Of a stretch of 64,000 nucleotides of DNA, positions 7,989-16,358 are shown one piece after another. The notes beneath the pieces were generated by a model. The model was not told where the DNA came from. It searched no databases and worked only from the letters and a program-made list of their open reading frames with translations. A program made the position numbers and the translations under genes. Source of the stretch: Propionigenium maris DSM 9537 (GTDB lineage Bacteria > Fusobacteriota > Fusobacteriia > Fusobacteriales > Fusobacteriaceae); contig NZ_BSDY01000004.1 of NCBI RefSeq assembly GCF_027925155.1, positions 186,001-250,000 of the forward strand, read 5' to 3'. The first letter of the stretch is position 1. Each line of letters opens with the position of its first letter.

Positions 7989-8894
7989 ATGAAAAAGCTG
8001 AAGAACAGTTTAAAAAAGAGGTTAGCATTTATAAAGAAAAAAAGAGAACACTACTTTGAGTACAATAAATTATATAATGACTTTTTATCCTATGAAGCAT
8101 TTAGATTAAAAATAGACTTAGAAAGCTTCATCTTGCGAAACTACAATGAAAAATTACAGGTAACCTACCTGCAGGATGTGATAAGAGACTTTTCTCTGGA
8201 TAAAAAATCCAAAAGTAATATAATCACAGTGGATAAAAAATATAGAATTATTAAAAATCATGAAAGATTAATAGAAGCTATAAAAAATAATGAAGCAGAT
8301 ATTGAAATCAGCGTGGACCTAGATGGTAGATATAATAGTGGAGTACCTATAGATACCCTTCCTGTAGAAGAACTAAAAGTTTTAGAAGATATAATGAATA
8401 AAACAAGACACATATACACTGCAATCATCTGGGAACCAGCTTATAACTTTTTAGAAGATATAATAAAGGAGATAAAGGATGTATATCAGGTAATAAAAGT
8501 TTTAGATATAAAATTTGAAAATACCCAGGGTCTCATCGATTACGCCAACAAAGTATATGAGCATAACACAAGAAAAGAGTTTGTTCAAACTAAAGTTCAG
8601 AGACTGATAAAAGGACAAAATAGAGTATTGATGATATATTATGATATTGGGGATCCTAAGATTGATAAGGAGGGAACAGCCCAGGAGCAGGTACAGGAAC
8701 TTAAAAATCATATCAGAAAAACTTTTAGAGACAGGATCGATGATTACATCTTTGACATATGCTATCATTCAGGGGTTAACCACAAAGAAATTGAAGATAT
8801 AGAGGATGCTTTAAAAGAGGCTGTAAAGAACCCCAAAAACACAATAAATGAATTAGAAAATTTCAACAATACTCATTGGAAAAATATAAATTAA
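7989..8894 (+). CDS. Unrecognised 301-aa protein, AT-rich
   Basis: I do not recognise this protein. It is highly charged and lysine-rich, starts MKKLKNSLKKRLAFIKKKREHYFEYNK, and is predicted mostly helical with possible coiled coils. It has no signal peptide or membrane segment. Moderately ordered segments are VLMIYYDIGDPKID and the C-terminal DDYIFDICYHSGVNHKEIEDIEDALKEA. Its A-rich codon use differs from the neighbours, which is compatible with horizontal transfer. A GGGGTGAGAG site precedes the ATG. It sits alone between a terminator and a bidirectional terminator. Function unknown. Confidence 0.6.
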   Translation: MKKLKNSLKKRLAFIKKKREHYFEYNKLYNDFLSYEAFRLKIDLESFILRNYNEKLQVTYLQDVIRDFSLDKKSKSNIITVDKKYRIIKNHERLIEAIKNNEADIEISVDLDGRYNSGVPIDTLPVEELKVLEDIMNKTRHIYTAIIWEPAYNFLEDIIKEIKDVYQVIKVLDIKFENTQGLIDYANKVYEHNTRKEFVQTKVQRLIKGQNRVLMIYYDIGDPKIDKEGTAQEQVQELKNHIRKTFRDRIDDYIFDICYHSGVNHKEIEDIEDALKEAVKNPKNTINELENFNNTHWKNIN

Positions 8895-9003
8895 TATAGT
8901 CTAACTCTTGAAGAACTTTCAAAATTTTCAAAATCACATTTAAAACAATACCGCCCTCTATATAGTAAGGTCCCTAAAATTCAGATAATTGTTATCTACA
9001 TAA

Positions 9004-9031
9004 AAAACCGGCAGTCAAAGCTGCCGGTTTT
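9004..9031. terminator. Bidirectional intrinsic terminator
   Basis: Perfect AAAACCGGCAG/CTGCCGGTTTT inverted repeat with a six-base loop, placed between two converging genes. Confidence 0.9.
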
Positions 9032-9033
9032 GT

Positions 9034-9477
9034 TTAATTTAAAAGGTGATCTCCCTTTCCCAAAACATTTATATCGGAGATCTTCTGACTCAGTTCCCTG
9101 AGAAGTTCCTCATTCTTCTTGTCCTCCTCTGTGAGGATGTACTCAAAGAAATCCGTTGTTTCCCTTGTCATCTCCTTGAGAACTCCCTGTCCCTTCTCAG
9201 ACAGCTTAAAGGTAGTACCTCCCCTGTAGATAACATACTCCTTTTCTATGAGTTTATCCATAGCCTTCAAGAATATATTGTGTCCTATATAGAGCTTATC
9301 CCTTATCTCATCTTCACTCTGACAATTGGAAAGCCCCATTACATTTAATACCAGAAATTCATTTACAGTAACCCCCAACTTTTTAGACAACCTTCTCACA
9401 TAGTGCCTTATCTCATTGGAGAGACATATCATCTCGAAAACTATTTTTGACATATTATCTTTCATGGAGGACCACAC
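9034..9477 (-). CDS. MarR-like winged-helix regulator
   Basis: The 147-residue product has the MarR layout: an N-terminal dimerisation helix, a helix-turn-helix (TVNEFLVLNVMGLSNCQSEDEIRDKLYIGHNIFLKAMDKLIEKEYVIYRGGTTFKLSEKG) and a C-terminal helix (TDFFEYILTEEDKKNEELLRELSQK). The wing lacks the usual DRR motif. The annotated start is GTG at 9477. ATG at 9465 (MKDNMSKIV) is an equally good choice because ribosome binding site support is weak for both. It lies downstream of, and on the same strand as, the arginine-linked operon, with its own start region, so it might regulate it. That link is only positional. Confidence 0.75.
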   Translation of the reverse strand: MWSSMKDNMSKIVFEMICLSNEIRHYVRRLSKKLGVTVNEFLVLNVMGLSNCQSEDEIRDKLYIGHNIFLKAMDKLIEKEYVIYRGGTTFKLSEKGQGVLKEMTRETTDFFEYILTEEDKKNEELLRELSQKISDINVLGKGDHLLN

Positions 9478-9567
9478 CCTTTAGGCCAAAATTTCAACAA
9501 TTTATTGCTACATCTAATGTATCATTCTAGCTGAAATTAGCTTTTCCTCCTGACTTCTTTCTTAAGT

Positions 9568-10296
9568 TTATTTCTTTTCCACTATATACTTTTCCAGAAG
9601 TCCCTCATAAAAATCACTTCCTACTATATTCTCCAGAGCTCCGTCTATGGTCTCCAAAAGTTCCGAGTTATTCTTTCCTATTGCCATAGCATACTCCTCC
9701 TTAGCAAGCTCCTTAGGCAGTATCTTCAGCCCGGGATTTTGCCCTACAAAGTTTCTTGCCTGCTGGTAATCCAGGATTATCGCATCGATCTTTGAAGTGT
9801 TCAGTGCAAGGATCGCCTCATAGGTTTTATTGTATTTAGTTAAGTTGATCCCCTCTATACTCTCAGCTAATGTATCACTGGTTGTTCCCAGAGCCACTCC
9901 CACACTCTTTCCAGGAAGGTCTTCCCCTCCCTGAATACTCTCCTCGTCCTCCTTTACTACGATTACCTGACTTACATTGAAGTATGGCTTAGAGAAGTTC
10001 ACCGCCTTCTTTCTCTCCTCAGTCACCGACATTCCAGATAGGATTGCATCTATCTTTCCCGTCTGAAGAGCCGGAAGAAGACCTGCAAAGGCTATATCCT
10101 GAAGCTCCAGTTTGATCCCCGTCTGTTTCTCTATCTCCTTGGCAAGATCCACATCAAACCCAACTATCTCACCATTTTCTCTGTATTCAAAGGGAGCAAA
10201 GTCAGCACTCATTCCTACCACATATGTTTTCTGCTCCTCCTTTGCTCCGCATCCTGCCAGTAACATAACCATCAATATTACCAATATCTTCTTCAT
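9568..10296 (-). CDS. Amino-acid ABC transporter substrate-binding lipoprotein
   Basis: The 242-residue protein has a lipoprotein signal ending MLLAGCGAK (lipobox LAGC), then the classic cluster 3 binding-protein opening YVVGMSADFAPFEYRENGEIVGFDVDLAKEIEKQTG. It continues FAGLLPALQTGKIDAILSGMSVTEERKKAVNFSKPYF, typical of polar or basic amino-acid binders. It would deliver substrate to the permease/ATPase pair encoded upstream in the same cluster. The ATG at 10296 is preferred over 10302 because GGGAGG is then six bases away. The argF remnant stops two bases before it. It is a paralogue of the binding protein at 14220-14966. Confidence 0.9.
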   Translation of the reverse strand: MKKILVILMVMLLAGCGAKEEQKTYVVGMSADFAPFEYRENGEIVGFDVDLAKEIEKQTGIKLELQDIAFAGLLPALQTGKIDAILSGMSVTEERKKAVNFSKPYFNVSQVIVVKEDEESIQGGEDLPGKSVGVALGTTSDTLAESIEGINLTKYNKTYEAILALNTSKIDAIILDYQQARNFVGQNPGLKILPKELAKEEYAMAIGKNNSELLETIDGALENIVGSDFYEGLLEKYIVEKK

Positions 10297-10298
10297 AT

Positions 10299-10460
10299 TC
10301 ATCCTCCCATAGTCTCTATCATAATCACTTTAATTGTATGCAGCCTGTTTTCAGACTGATCAAATACCCTTGACCTGTCTCCTTCAAATACCTCGTTGGT
10401 TACCTCCATCTCCTCTATACCATGCCTCTCTTCAGTTAAACGTATCCTCGTGCCAAACTC
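10299..10460 (-). pseudogene. argF: C-terminal remnant of ornithine carbamoyltransferase
   Basis: Reading on the minus strand from an in-frame TAG at 10461-10463, 53 sense codons end at a TGA at 10299-10301. The product includes [15 protein letters not shown] and then [16 protein letters not shown], the characteristic C-terminus of ornithine carbamoyltransferase (family form [16 protein letters not shown]). The enzyme normally has about 330 residues, so only its last sixth survives. There is no start codon with a ribosome binding site except an internal ATG at MEVTNEV. Its place directly after argG and just before the binding-protein gene suggests a former arg operon gene lost by deletion. 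Confidence 0.75.
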
Positions 10461-10484
10461 CTAGATGTTAATACTCCCTCTTCC

Positions 10485-11693
10485 CTACTTCATAGCGCTG
10501 ATCTTACTTGGCAGGGAGAATAACTTTATGAATCCCTCTGCATCACTGTGGTTGTATAGGTCACTCTCACCGAAGGAGGAGATCCCTTCATCGTAGAGAG
10601 CATTTTTACTCCACTTTCCAGCCACCTTGACATTTCCCTTATAGAGCTTCAGCTTCACCGTACCACTTACACCCTCCTGAAGTTTTTCCACAAGGCAGTC
10701 CATAGCTTCCTTTAATGGACTGAACCAGAGACCGTTGTATGTTAACTCTGCATACTTCAGTGCCATCCCCTTCTTAAAGGCCCACGACTCCTTATCCATG
10801 CAGATACTTTCCAGGTCCTCCAGTGCCTTGTAGAGTATAGTTCCCCCTGGTGTTTCATATATCCCTCTGGACTTCATCCCCACCAGTCTGTTTTCAACTA
10901 TATCTATTATTCCTATACCATTTCTTCCCCCTATCTCATTGAGCTTGGATACCAGCTCCACAGGCCCCAGCTTCTCTCCATTTACTCCCACTGGATTACC
11001 CTTGCAGAATTCCACCTCTACATACTCCTCTGCATCTGGAGCATCCTTGGGAGCAGTTGTCATCATATAGAACTCCTCCTCCTTATGCTCATTTCCAAGG
11101 CCCTCTATCTCTCCACCCTCATGGCTGATATGCCAGATATTCTGATCTCTGGAGTAGATCTTCTCCTTGGTTACGCTAAGCTCTATCCCCTTGGACTCAG
11201 CATAGTCTATGGCATCCTCTCTGGACACTATATCCCACTCTCTCCACGGAGCTATTATCTTTATGGTAGGATCAAAGGAGGCCACTCCCACCTCAAATCT
11301 CACCTGATCGTTCCCCTTACCTGTACACCCGTGACAGATATACTTAGCTCCCTCCTTGTGGGCTATCTCCACTAACTTCTTGGCCATAAGAGGTCTTGCA
11401 TAGGCAGTTCCTAGGAGGTATCTTCCCTCATACATGGCCCCCGCCTTCAGCGCCTTAAACACATAGTCTGAGAGAAACTCCTCAGTTACCTCCTCCACAT
11501 ATATCTTGCTTGCCCCGGAAGATATGGCTTTCTTCTTTACCTCCTCCATGTCGTCATCCTGCCCCACATTTATACAGGCTGCTATTACTTCTAGATCATA
11601 GTTTTCCTTGAGCCACGGTACAATTATCGATGTATCCAGCCCCCCTGAATATGCTAGCACTACCTTCTCTTTAACTGTATTTTTTTCACCCAT
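10485..11693 (-). CDS. argG: Argininosuccinate synthase
   Basis: The 402-residue enzyme joins citrulline and aspartate using ATP to give argininosuccinate, the next-to-last step to arginine. The N-type ATP loop AYSGGLDTS is at residues 14-22, and [13 protein letters not shown] and [11 protein letters not shown] are family signatures. Length is normal. The ATG follows an AGGGGGA site that spans the argH stop, so argH-argG are translationally coupled. No intact argF is present in the window (only a remnant follows), so citrulline must come from elsewhere. The upstream arginine-codon attenuator in this operon fits its role. Confidence 0.97.
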   Translation of the reverse strand: MGEKNTVKEKVVLAYSGGLDTSIIVPWLKENYDLEVIAACINVGQDDDMEEVKKKAISSGASKIYVEEVTEEFLSDYVFKALKAGAMYEGRYLLGTAYARPLMAKKLVEIAHKEGAKYICHGCTGKGNDQVRFEVGVASFDPTIKIIAPWREWDIVSREDAIDYAESKGIELSVTKEKIYSRDQNIWHISHEGGEIEGLGNEHKEEEFYMMTTAPKDAPDAEEYVEVEFCKGNPVGVNGEKLGPVELVSKLNEIGGRNGIGIIDIVENRLVGMKSRGIYETPGGTILYKALEDLESICMDKESWAFKKGMALKYAELTYNGLWFSPLKEAMDCLVEKLQEGVSGTVKLKLYKGNVKVAGKWSKNALYDEGISSFGESDLYNHSDAEGFIKLFSLPSKISAMK

Positions 11694-11696
11694 TTT

Positions 11697-13079
11697 CTAT
11701 CCCCCTATTATATTTAAGTATTTTTTTCCGTTAGCCATCTGTACAGCAAGAGCTTCCCTTCCAGTTCCCCCGTAGGAGTTTCTCTCCCATACACAGTTTT
11801 CCAGACCTATCTTTTTATGGATATCCTCACCAAATTCAGAGTGAAACTCCTTGAACTTCTCCAGCTTAAGCTCCGATATCTTCTTCTTATTTATCTCACA
11901 GTGAACCACTATCTCTCCCACTACCCTGTGGGCTTCCCTGAAGGGAACTCCCCTCTTAGCAAGGTAATCAGCCACGTCGGTGGCATTTATAAATCCTCCC
12001 TCGAGGTTTTCATACATCTTATTCCTATTGATCTTCATGGTTTCAAACATCTCCTTGAAGATAAGAAGAGATATCTTTATGGTATCTATGGAATCAAAGA
12101 CCCCCTCCTTATCCTCCTGGGTATCCTTGTTATAGGCAAGAGGCAATCCCTTCATTACCGTCATTATCCCCACAAGGTTCCCGTAGATCCTTCCAGTCTT
12201 CCCTCTTATGAGCTCTGCCACATCGGGATTCTTCTTCTGAGGCATGATGGAGGACCCTGTGGAGTAAGTATCCGCCATCTCAACAAAGGAAAACTCCGTG
12301 GTGCACCACACAACTATCTCCTCACAAAATCTCGACAGGTGCATGGAGATCATGGATATTACAAAGTTCATCTCTATGATGAAATCCCTGTCACTTACAG
12401 TATCTATGGAATTTTCAGTTACCTTCTTAAATCCCAGCTCCTTGGCCACAAACCCTCTGTCGATGTTGTAGGTGGTTCCAGCTAGGGCTCCCGCTCCCAG
12501 GGGCATCTCATCCAGCCTTTCCATCACCTGTTCCATTCTTTCATAGTCTCTCTTAAACATCTGAAAGTAAGCCATAAAGTGGTGGGCTGCCGATACAGGC
12601 TGAGCTCTCTGAAGGTGGGTGTAGCCGGGCATTATTACATCCTTATTTTCCTCGCTTTTACTGTGGATCCCCTCCATAACATCCCTTAGGAGATCCATTA
12701 TAAGGTTCCCCTCCCTCTTGAGATGCATCCTTATATCCAGAGCCACCTGGTCATTTCTGCTTCTGGCTGTGTGAAGCTTCCCCCCCACAGGCCCTACCTT
12801 CTCTATGAGCCTCTTCTCTATTGCCATGTGGATGTCCTCATCCCCAATATTAAAGGTAAAGGCTCCCTCTTCTATCTCGCTCTTTACCTCTCCCAGGGCT
12901 TCCTCTATAAGTTTCTGCTCCTCCCCGGCAATTATTCCTTGTACAGCCAGCATTCTGCTGTGGGCTATGCTTCCCTCTATATCCTCTCTATACATACGCT
13001 TATCAAAGTTTATCGATCCGTTGAACTCCTCCAGTATCTTGCTGGAGTTCTCGGTAAATCTTCCTCCCCATAACTTCAA
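11697..13079 (-). CDS. argH: Argininosuccinate lyase
   Basis: The 460-residue enzyme cleaves argininosuccinate to arginine and fumarate as a cytoplasmic tetramer. It starts LWGGRFTENSS, and contains TARSRNDQVALD, the HTHLQ-like GYTHLQRAQP and the fumarase/aspartase superfamily signature GSSIMPQKKNPD. Length is normal. The start is a TTG at 13079 behind an AGGGGGG site, which may lower translation. It is separated from argG by three bases and from the opine dehydrogenase gene by 27. Confidence 0.97.
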   Translation of the reverse strand: MKLWGGRFTENSSKILEEFNGSINFDKRMYREDIEGSIAHSRMLAVQGIIAGEEQKLIEEALGEVKSEIEEGAFTFNIGDEDIHMAIEKRLIEKVGPVGGKLHTARSRNDQVALDIRMHLKREGNLIMDLLRDVMEGIHSKSEENKDVIMPGYTHLQRAQPVSAAHHFMAYFQMFKRDYERMEQVMERLDEMPLGAGALAGTTYNIDRGFVAKELGFKKVTENSIDTVSDRDFIIEMNFVISMISMHLSRFCEEIVVWCTTEFSFVEMADTYSTGSSIMPQKKNPDVAELIRGKTGRIYGNLVGIMTVMKGLPLAYNKDTQEDKEGVFDSIDTIKISLLIFKEMFETMKINRNKMYENLEGGFINATDVADYLAKRGVPFREAHRVVGEIVVHCEINKKKISELKLEKFKEFHSEFGEDIHKKIGLENCVWERNSYGGTGREALAVQMANGKKYLNIIGG

Positions 13080-13106
13080 ACCTATTCCCCCCTCTAAATT
13101 TTTCTC

Positions 13107-14216
13107 CTACTTCCCGTATTGAAGGTAGGCCGCAATCTCCTTCATGCTCATCTCCTCTAACCCCATCCTCTCAAGGGTTCTTCCCTCTTCAAAGTAGTTT
13201 TTCCCATTGTATGCTCCCGCTATTGTGATGCATGAGTACATCATAGGTGCCTTCACTCCCAACTTTTGTGCAAAGGAGTAGCAGGGAACCACCAGATAGG
13301 GAACATCCTCAGTGATATATCTGTGGTGGGAGTTTGAGGGAGCCCCTATCCTACTGTGGGCTGATGAGCTCCTGTTGAGCTCATACACACTCATATAATC
13401 TGTGTTATAGAGACAGTTCATAGCTTCCAGCTCGGGAGTCAGTCTCACTCCCATTGCATCTCCTATGGCTATCCTCTCCCCCTCCATAACATCCACTGCC
13501 CTTGATGTAGCAATGGAGCAGGTATCCCTGTAGTAGTTAAACTCTCCGTTGAAGTTTTCCATTACCCCCATATTCAGTACCGATAGAAGAGGATGTCCTC
13601 CAAAGTTTATATTCTCCATCCCTGCAGCTACCACATTATTCAAAAGCTTCAGGGGCAGGGGAAAGATCTTTCCTAGTTCTGCTACTACCTTTTCTCCCCT
13701 CACTGCCGGGAACACCCCCACAGGAAGGTGGGTCTTGGTTCCGTAGATAGCCACTCCCCCCTCACACTCGATACGGCATGCCCAGGGAATGGAGATAGCA
13801 TCCACAAAGACCGCCTTCCTCTCCACTCCCTTCTCTGCAAGAAGCCTATTATATACAAGGGAAGCAAAGTTTCCTGGCATGGTTACAACTATATGGTCCT
13901 CCAGGTATGGATGGATCTTCTCAAAGATGATCTCCTGGGCATAGGAGGGAACTATGAGCACCAATATCTTGGAGTAGCTCATAGCCTCCTCTATGGAGGT
14001 AGTTATCCTGTCTACACGCTCTACTCCTGCAATGTCACACTCCATTCCCTCTACCTCTCCCAGGGCTTCTATGCTGTTTCCCCTGTTGATTACCCCGAAT
14101 ATATTTTCAGAGTACTCCATGGAATCATAGAGGCACACCTCATTCCCTACCTTGGTAAAGTGGTATGCTGCTGTGAGTCCCCCGTTTCCTCCTCCTATTA
14201 TGGTAACTTTCTTCAT
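13107..14216 (-). CDS. Opine (octopine/nopaline-type) dehydrogenase family protein
   Basis: The 369-residue product has an N-terminal Rossmann domain with GGGNGG at residues 8-13 and a C-terminal helical octopine-dehydrogenase domain. The latter includes NFGGHPLLSVLNMGVMEN, GERIAIGDAMG and HRYITEDVPYLVVP, where the family keeps a catalytic His and Asp. Such enzymes reversibly join an amino acid (often arginine) and a keto acid with NAD(P)H. Placed between argH and an amino-acid binding protein, it may oxidise an imported arginine-opine to arginine and a keto acid. That substrate is an inference. It overlaps none of its neighbours, but the stop of the upstream binding-protein gene lies in its ribosome binding site. 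Confidence 0.85.
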   Translation of the reverse strand: MKKVTIIGGGNGGLTAAYHFTKVGNEVCLYDSMEYSENIFGVINRGNSIEALGEVEGMECDIAGVERVDRITTSIEEAMSYSKILVLIVPSYAQEIIFEKIHPYLEDHIVVTMPGNFASLVYNRLLAEKGVERKAVFVDAISIPWACRIECEGGVAIYGTKTHLPVGVFPAVRGEKVVAELGKIFPLPLKLLNNVVAAGMENINFGGHPLLSVLNMGVMENFNGEFNYYRDTCSIATSRAVDVMEGERIAIGDAMGVRLTPELEAMNCLYNTDYMSVYELNRSSSAHSRIGAPSNSHHRYITEDVPYLVVPCYSFAQKLGVKAPMMYSCITIAGAYNGKNYFEEGRTLERMGLEEMSMKEIAAYLQYGK

Positions 14217-14219
14217 AGA

Positions 14220-14966
14220 CTACTCCTGTCCGCTAAAGTGCTTTTCTACAAGCTCCTCATACTTTCCGCTTGCCTTGAGTCCTGCTATCTGGCTGTTTAG
14301 CTTCGCCACCATATCGCTGCTTCCCTTCTTCAGAGCTATGGCTGATCCGTCGGAACTTCCGTCCACAATCATTGCCTTAACCAGTTTAGGATTATTGTCC
14401 AGGTATGGCTTTGCCACTGCATCTCCAACGATTACCGCGTCTATCTTATCCTCATTTAGATCAAGGATGGCACCGGTAAAGCTGTTATAAGACTTCACCT
14501 CTGCTGCTCCCAGGTCCATAGCTATCTTCTCCTGTATTGTTCCCAGCTGTGCTCCCACTACCATACCTGCAAGGTCCTCCTCAGATGAAACATTGCCGTT
14601 TACCTCTTTATTTACAAGTACCGCCTGACCACTGCTGTAGTATATCTCTGTGAAATCAACGGCCTTAGCTCTCTCCTCAGTAGGGCTCATCCCCGCTATT
14701 ACCATATCCACCTTTCCAGACTGTAGTGCCGGAAGTAAACCATCGAAACTCATATTGTTCCACTCTATCTCATATCCCATAGACGCTGCCAGCTCCTCCA
14801 TAAGGTCGATATCAAATCCAACTATCTTTCCATTTTCTAAGTACTCATAGGGCTTGTACTCTGCATTGGTGCCTACATATATTACCTTGGACTCCTCCTT
14901 GCTTCCTCCGCACCCTGTAAATAATAGTCCCACAGCTGCCATCACTGCTAATATCATCTTTTTCAT
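14220..14966 (-). CDS. Amino-acid ABC transporter substrate-binding lipoprotein
   Basis: The 248-residue protein has a lipoprotein signal (LLFTGCGGS) and the type 3 periplasmic-binding fold: VIYVGTNAEYKPYEYLENGKIVGFDIDLMEELAASMGYEIEWNNMSFDGLLPALQSGKVDMVIAGMSPTEERAKAVDFTEIYY and so on. It resembles the paralogue at 9568-10296 along its length. One of the two is likely to serve the permease and ATPase of this cluster, and two binders would widen the substrate range. It is four bases from the opine dehydrogenase gene, so both are in one transcript. Confidence 0.92.
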   Translation of the reverse strand: MKKMILAVMAAVGLLFTGCGGSKEESKVIYVGTNAEYKPYEYLENGKIVGFDIDLMEELAASMGYEIEWNNMSFDGLLPALQSGKVDMVIAGMSPTEERAKAVDFTEIYYSSGQAVLVNKEVNGNVSSEEDLAGMVVGAQLGTIQEKIAMDLGAAEVKSYNSFTGAILDLNEDKIDAVIVGDAVAKPYLDNNPKLVKAMIVDGSSDGSAIALKKGSSDMVAKLNSQIAGLKASGKYEELVEKHFSGQE

Positions 14967-15005
14967 ATCTCTTCCTCCTGCTTTTAAAAATTTATATTAA
15001 ATAAT

Positions 15006-16172
15006 TTACTTACCCTCTATCTGAGAGAACTCAGCCTTAATCTCCCCCAGGATCTTCTCATCCACTATTACCTCTATACCAGTAAGGACCATGGCCATCA
15101 CTGCTTCCTTCATCCCCCTCTTGGCTTCCTCTGTCTGAGTAGCTGCTGCAAACTCCACACTGTGTCCCGTTAGAGCCTCCTTACTTATGGGAAAGTAGGG
15201 GTGTATCACTGGACAACAATAGCTCACATCTCCCATATCTGTAGACCCTGTCTCCTTTCCCTCACCTATCTCCTCTACTCCTAACCTCTTTAGGTTATTT
15301 ACATAGAGCTCCGACAGTTTTTTATTGGTTACCAGGTCTTCAAAGGTGTACTCATAGTTGGATATCTCCACCTGGGTACCTGTGGCAAGAGCCGCTCCTT
15401 TTGCGCAGTTCTTCACCCTCTCAACCAGCTCTCCAAGGTTCTTCCGTGTGTCGCTTCTCACATAGAAATCCGCTGCTGCATAGTCGGGAATTATGTTGGC
15501 TGCTTCCCCTCCCTTGGACACTATCCCGTGTATTCTCTCCCCGTCCTTAACCTGCTGTCTCATTGCATTTATGGAATTAAAAAGTGTTATCACTCCGTCC
15601 AGGGCATTTATCCCCTCATGGGGCATCCCCGCAGCATGGGCAGTTTTTCCGTGGTACTCAAACCTTATTGCCTCCATGGCCTGGGAGGTTCCGCTCTTCA
15701 TATGCTTCTCCCCGATAGGGTGTACCGCCATGGCTATATCTAAGCCATCAAATAAGCCCGCCTTTGCCATATCCACCTTGGCTCCGTCTGTTTCCTCTGC
15801 TGGGGTACCGTAAACCAATACCTCTCCCCCTATATCATCTACAAATTCCTTTAATAGAAGTCCCGCCCCTGTACTGGCTGCTCCCAGGATATTGTGACCG
15901 CATCCGTGGCCTATCTCAGGAAGAGCATCGTACTCAGCCAGGAAGGCCACCTTGGGTCCCTCCTTCTTGGAGGTATAGGATGCAATAAAGGCAGTTTCTA
16001 TTCCAAGTATCCCCTCATCTATGTCAAAGCCATTTTTCTTGAGGAGCTCCATGTGTGCCTTGGCTGCCTTTACCTCCCCTCTTCCCAACTCTGGATTTTC
16101 ATAGATATATTTGCTGAGTTCATGCAGATCCCCTGCATACTTTTCATATAGCTCCTCCACCTTTTTTTTCAT
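15006..16172 (-). CDS. M20-family amidohydrolase/metallopeptidase
   Basis: The ATG at 16172 (MKKKVEELYEK) is chosen because GGGAGG sits six bases upstream. The open frame reaches further to a GTG at 16202 without a site. The 388-residue enzyme has the M20 di-zinc motif GHGCGHN at residues 88-94 in the context AFLAEYDALPEIGHG, then GTPAEETDGAK and a lid-domain GKTAHAAGMPHEGINAL. This is typical of the M20D/AbgB group, which cleaves N-acyl or peptide-like amides. A substrate such as an N-acyl-amino acid or dipeptide brought in by the transporter is plausible. It is the first gene after the second arginine attenuator. Confidence 0.88.
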   Translation of the reverse strand: MKKKVEELYEKYAGDLHELSKYIYENPELGRGEVKAAKAHMELLKKNGFDIDEGILGIETAFIASYTSKKEGPKVAFLAEYDALPEIGHGCGHNILGAASTGAGLLLKEFVDDIGGEVLVYGTPAEETDGAKVDMAKAGLFDGLDIAMAVHPIGEKHMKSGTSQAMEAIRFEYHGKTAHAAGMPHEGINALDGVITLFNSINAMRQQVKDGERIHGIVSKGGEAANIIPDYAAADFYVRSDTRKNLGELVERVKNCAKGAALATGTQVEISNYEYTFEDLVTNKKLSELYVNNLKRLGVEEIGEGKETGSTDMGDVSYCCPVIHPYFPISKEALTGHSVEFAAATQTEEAKRGMKEAVMAMVLTGIEVIVDEKILGEIKAEFSQIEGK

Positions 16173-16224
16173 CTCTAACCTCCCAATAGTTGCTTTTTTC
16201 ACTCATTTAACCTATTTTTTTGTA

Positions 16225-16256
16225 TAAAAAAGGAGCCTGTCATCATCCAGGCTCCT
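16225..16256 (-). terminator. Intrinsic terminator of the second arginine attenuator
   Basis: AGGAGCCTG pairs with CAGGCTCCT around an eight-base loop, followed by a T-run on the minus strand. It starts 24 bases after the stop of an arginine-rich leader peptide and 53 bases before the M20 gene, inside the operon. Confidence 0.85.
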
Positions 16257-16279
16257 ACTCCAAGATAAATTACAGTTTC

Positions 16280-16333
16280 CTATACCGATATTCTATTTTT
16301 AGTTCTCCTGTGCCTCATCCTGATTTTCCTCAT
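16280..16333 (-). CDS. Arginine-rich leader peptide, 17 aa (second attenuator)
   Basis: The ATG at 16333 lies five bases after a GGAGAG site and starts a 17-codon frame, MRKIRMRHRRTKNRISV, ending TAG. Six of its 17 residues are arginine. It begins 25 bases after the YjiH stop and is followed by a strong terminator hairpin. That is the arrangement of amino-acid biosynthesis attenuators, in which ribosome stalling at scarce charged tRNA prevents the terminator from forming. The downstream genes include argH and argG. The antiterminator pairing was not worked out. Confidence 0.7.
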   Translation of the reverse strand: MRKIRMRHRRTKNRISV

Positions 16334-16358
16334 CTTATCTCTCCATTTCAATTAAATA

